Origin: CAYMST01 sp964393115
GTDB lineage: Bacteria > Bacteroidota > Bacteroidia > Cytophagales > Cyclobacteriaceae
Assembly: GCA_964393115.1 (NCBI GenBank)
Contig: CAYMST010000033.1
Span: 1-25,941, forward strand
Length of the DNA: 25,941 nt
Direction: 5' to 3'
The notes under the pieces were generated by a model. The model made no database searches, was not told the origin of the DNA, and was given only the letters and a program-made list of their open reading frames with translations. The position numbers were made by a program, and so were the translations under genes. The stretch's first letter is position 1, and every line of letters begins with the position of its first letter. This document shows positions 24,116 through 25,941 of this stretch, in pieces.

Positions 24116-25345
24116 ATGGAAAGTTGGAATATATTCATTGGAAGGTTTCATCCTTTAGTTGTTCATCTTCCAATAGGTTTTTTATTGATGGCCACTATAC
24201 TTCAATGCTTAATCGTCTTTTTGCCAAAGTACTTTCGACAACTTAAGTTATCGGTTACGATTGGGTTGGTCTTAGGTTTAATTGGTGCGGTGCTATCCGC
24301 AATTGTAGGCTTGTTGTTAGCAAAAGGGGGAGGATATGAAGCCCAAAGTCTGCAATGGCATCAATGGTTGGGGTATGTCCTAGTTTTATTTACGGTTGCC
24401 CTACTAGCCATTCGTTTATACTTAGACCTTTCAGAAAAGCTAATCCTCGGTATGTTGCTAGTACTATCGATTATATTATCTGTTACTGGCCATCTCGGTG
24501 GAAACTTGACGCATGGTGAAACATACCTTACGGACTACGCTCCAGCACCGGTAAAGACAGTTTTGGGAGTTCGGGAAGATTCGTTAGCGTCTGAAATACC
24601 ATCTAATTTAGATTCAATTTATGTCTATGAGCATCTTATAAAACCAATTTTAAGGGAGAAATGCGTTTCTTGTCATAATACGCAAAAGGCCAAAGGTAAA
24701 CTATCATTGAGTACACCAGAAACGATGGAAAAGGGAGGGGAATCTGGCAAGCCATTTGCCGCACGTTCACTTGAGCATAGCGTTGGTTTCCTAAGGGTGG
24801 CCATGAATCCTGATAATCCCAAGTATATGCCCCCCAAAGGAGAAGGACTAAGTTATGCTGAGGTTCGGCTCATTCGATGGTGGATACTTGCGGGTGCAGA
24901 TTATGAGTCTCGCCTCGTAGATTATCAATTGGACGAAGAGGTCAGCTGGTTACTCGCCAGCAACTATTCTATTGATACGAAGCCTAAACCATTTTATGAG
25001 TTGGTCAAAGTTGATCAACCATCTGCAAAAGATATTGACAAATTGAATGCGCTTGACTTCAAGGTTCGTCCGATCGCTCAAGGAAGCCCTTTACTGCAAG
25101 TGCGACTTTTCACAAAGGACATTAGAGAGCAGCATATCAATGCATTAGAGAGTGTTAGCGAGCAATTGGTATGGTTAGACCTATCAGATTGCGGCGTTCG
25201 CGATGGGCATTTATCTAAAATTTCGACTTTTAGAAATTTGAATAGGCTTCAGTTAAGGAATAACCCGGTTACAAAAGAAGGAATTACTAAACTAGACAAA
25301 TTGGAACACTTAGAGTACTTGGGTTTGTACGGCATAGCATGGTAG
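24116..25345 (+). CDS. DUF2231-like membrane protein fused to cytochrome c domain and a short, probably truncated LRR tail
   Basis: The ATG at 24116, one base after the propeller stop, gives 409 residues; an in-frame start inside the upstream gene was rejected. Residues 1-130 form about four membrane helices with conserved histidines (FHPLVVHLPIG: His12, His17; WHQWLGY: His82; GHLGG: His126; THGE: His133), as in DUF2231-like quinone/heme-associated domains. A cytochrome c domain (PSCyt1-like) follows, with CVSCH at residues 183-187 and a possible Met238 ligand in YMPPKG. The C-terminus has two to three leucine-rich repeats (LVWLDLSDCGVRD, LNRLQLRNNPVTKEGI) and stops abruptly in the middle of one (LEYLGLYG-I-A-W). 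Homologues that I recall continue with further repeats, so the 3' end may be truncated. The last codons lie inside a palindrome. Confidence 0.82.
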   Translation: MESWNIFIGRFHPLVVHLPIGFLLMATILQCLIVFLPKYFRQLKLSVTIGLVLGLIGAVLSAIVGLLLAKGGGYEAQSLQWHQWLGYVLVLFTVALLAIRLYLDLSEKLILGMLLVLSIILSVTGHLGGNLTHGETYLTDYAPAPVKTVLGVREDSLASEIPSNLDSIYVYEHLIKPILREKCVSCHNTQKAKGKLSLSTPETMEKGGESGKPFAARSLEHSVGFLRVAMNPDNPKYMPPKGEGLSYAEVRLIRWWILAGADYESRLVDYQLDEEVSWLLASNYSIDTKPKPFYELVKVDQPSAKDIDKLNALDFKVRPIAQGSPLLQVRLFTKDIREQHINALESVSEQLVWLDLSDCGVRDGHLSKISTFRNLNRLQLRNNPVTKEGITKLDKLEHLEYLGLYGIAW

Positions 25346-25371
25346 AGTCTATTGACTCTACGGGCTATGCC
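25331..25371. repeat. Long imperfect palindrome at the junction of two convergent genes
   Basis: GGCATAGC (25331-25338) pairs with GCTATGCC (25364-25371), and GTAGAGTC (25342-25349) with GACTCTAC (25354-25361), around a 4-base TATT loop; a 3-versus-2-base internal bulge separates the two stems. It covers the stop codons of both flanking convergent genes. No T-tract follows on either strand, so it is not a standard terminator. Confidence 0.85.
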
Positions 25372-25652
25372 TCTAAGTATTGACAGAGGTACGCGGTGTT
25401 ACCTTCAGCTTTAACCTTGAAATTGCTGTTCGCTGGAACATCAAACTTGGTGCCTGGTCCAAAGGTCTCCCATTCTGTACTGTCAGGTAATTGAACGGTT
25501 AAGGTTCCTTCTATTACCGTCATCACCTCAGCTTTAGCCGTGCCAAATTCATACTCACCATCAGCCATTACTCCAGAGGTGAAGTTTCCATTCTGATTTG
25601 AGAAGGCCAATGAGGCTACTTTGCCTTCGAAATAATTATTTACATCAAACAT
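25365..25652 (-). CDS. ppnP: Pyrimidine/purine nucleoside phosphorylase PpnP (YaiE/DUF1255 family)
   Basis: PpnP catalyses phosphorolysis of diverse nucleosides to free base and ribose-1-phosphate, in nucleoside salvage. The 95-residue cupin-fold protein shows the family pattern: NYFEGKVASLAF at the N-terminus, GVMADGEYEFGTAKAEVMTV in the middle (key residues G-x-M-x-x-G-E-Y-x-F and E-x-M-T-V), LPDSTEW, and a C-terminal AYLCQYLE. The ATG at 25652 places the N-terminus where homologues start; upstream in-frame starts would run into the terminator of the preceding gene. The last codons (Glu-Ala-stop) lie in the palindrome shared with the convergent gene. Only about 30 bases separate its ATG from the terminator at 25682-25711. 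Confidence 0.93.
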   Translation of the reverse strand: MFDVNNYFEGKVASLAFSNQNGNFTSGVMADGEYEFGTAKAEVMTVIEGTLTVQLPDSTEWETFGPGTKFDVPANSNFKVKAEGNTAYLCQYLEA

Positions 25653-25681
25653 GGTGCAAATAAATGCCATTGTAAGGGTAA

Positions 25682-25711
25682 AAAAAAGACTCACCTAGGC
25701 GAGTCTTTTTT
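25682..25711 (-). terminator. Bidirectional-looking terminator between secreted protein gene and ppnP
   Basis: GACTC (25688-25692) pairs with GAGTC (25701-25705), extended by an A-run on the left (25681-25687) and a T-run on the right (25706-25711). On the minus strand it is followed by a T-tract and lies 22 bases after the stop of the sorting-domain gene. The symmetric A/T flanks would let it function in both directions. Confidence 0.82.
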
Positions 25712-25732
25712 GTGTTATTGGTTAAACCAGGT

Positions 25733-25941
25733 TTATCTCTGAATTTTCAGTTTTCTGACAATGGTACCCGAAGCCAACTTCAGCTTAAGTATATAAACTC
25801 CATTGCTCAAGCCGTTGACTTCCAGTTTTTTATTGTTCGAACCTATTTGGAGATCTAAAAAAAACTTCTTAGCAATCTGTCCTGAAGTGTTGATTAGTAC
25901 GCCTTCCACGGTTTGGTTTGACAATGACTGAATGTTAAGAT
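25733..25941 (-). CDS. C-terminal end of a type IX-secreted protein (sorting domain; 5' end outside window)
   Basis: The frame is open on the minus strand to the window edge, so this is the last 68 codons of a longer protein; the internal TTG at 25924 is not a real start. The sequence is a typical Por secretion system type A C-terminal sorting domain: VEGVLINTSGQIAKKF, then LEVNGLSNGVYILKL and a final GTIVRKLKIQR. Such domains direct proteins through the type IX secretion system to the surface or medium and are cleaved afterwards. The nature of the passenger domain lies outside the window. A terminator follows 22 bases after the stop. Confidence 0.87.
   Translation of the reverse strand, partial: LNIQSLSNQTVEGVLINTSGQIAKKFFLDLQIGSNNKKLEVNGLSNGVYILKLKLASGTIVRKLKIQR

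Noticed and set aside
25331..25371. The palindrome as an ordinary bidirectional terminator
   Set aside because: The stems are strong but neither strand has a T-tract after them, and the bases belong to the coding ends of both genes; kept as an unexplained repeat instead.

Overview
The window comes from a member of the Bacteroidota, most likely a gliding Cytophagia-type marine or soil bacterium. The evidence is a GldC homologue, a C-terminal Por/type IX secretion sorting domain at the right edge, a TonB-dependent receptor with a carboxypeptidase-regulatory-like N-terminal domain, several Bacteroidota-style lipoproteins, and the gene string ftsX - DUF3098 - uppP - truB - ribF, which is a familiar neighbourhood in this phylum. 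The rank below phylum is inference. I saw no rRNA, tRNA, CRISPR array, insertion sequence or phage gene.

Left part (1-10150). The 3' end of an unrecognised gene is followed by a tight housekeeping operon, ftsX to ribF (554-4097), for cell division, undecaprenyl phosphate recycling, tRNA pseudouridine and FAD synthesis. Next comes a two-gene unit of an M48 metalloprotease lipoprotein and gldC (4183-5396), closed by a clear terminator. A TonB-dependent receptor paired with an SGNH/GDSL-type lipoprotein (5567-10050) follows and ends at another clear terminator; this looks like a surface ester or lipid hydrolysis and uptake pair.

Middle part (10150-16860). A soluble hybrid sensor kinase with an unrecognised N-terminal domain lies convergent to a folE - PTPS-family pterin operon on the minus strand. 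Divergent from that is cysH (an APS-reductase type) followed closely by an NAD-dependent epimerase/dehydratase. About 450 bases without a recognisable gene come next, then a DUF2807-type lipoprotein.

Right part (16862-25345) is the most interesting. A minus-strand gene encodes a membrane-anchored one-component regulator: an N-terminal winged-helix-like DNA-binding region, one transmembrane helix, and a C-terminal sensor-like domain. It diverges from a four-gene operon of extracytoplasmic proteins: a multidomain PSCyt1/DUF1549/LamG/DUF1553 lipoprotein with two CxxCH motifs, a Tat-exported DUF1501 protein, a Tat-exported beta-propeller with peptidyl-amidating-lyase-like features, and a membrane DUF2231-like protein fused to a cytochrome c domain and a short, apparently truncated leucine-rich repeat tail. 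The shared promoter region contains overlapping palindromes and a tandem 13-base repeat that are good operator candidates. These parts together could form a regulated redox/hydrolase system of unknown substrate.

The right edge holds ppnP (nucleoside phosphorylase) and the tail of a large secreted protein, both on the minus strand. A long imperfect palindrome spans the junction between the LRR-tailed gene and ppnP.
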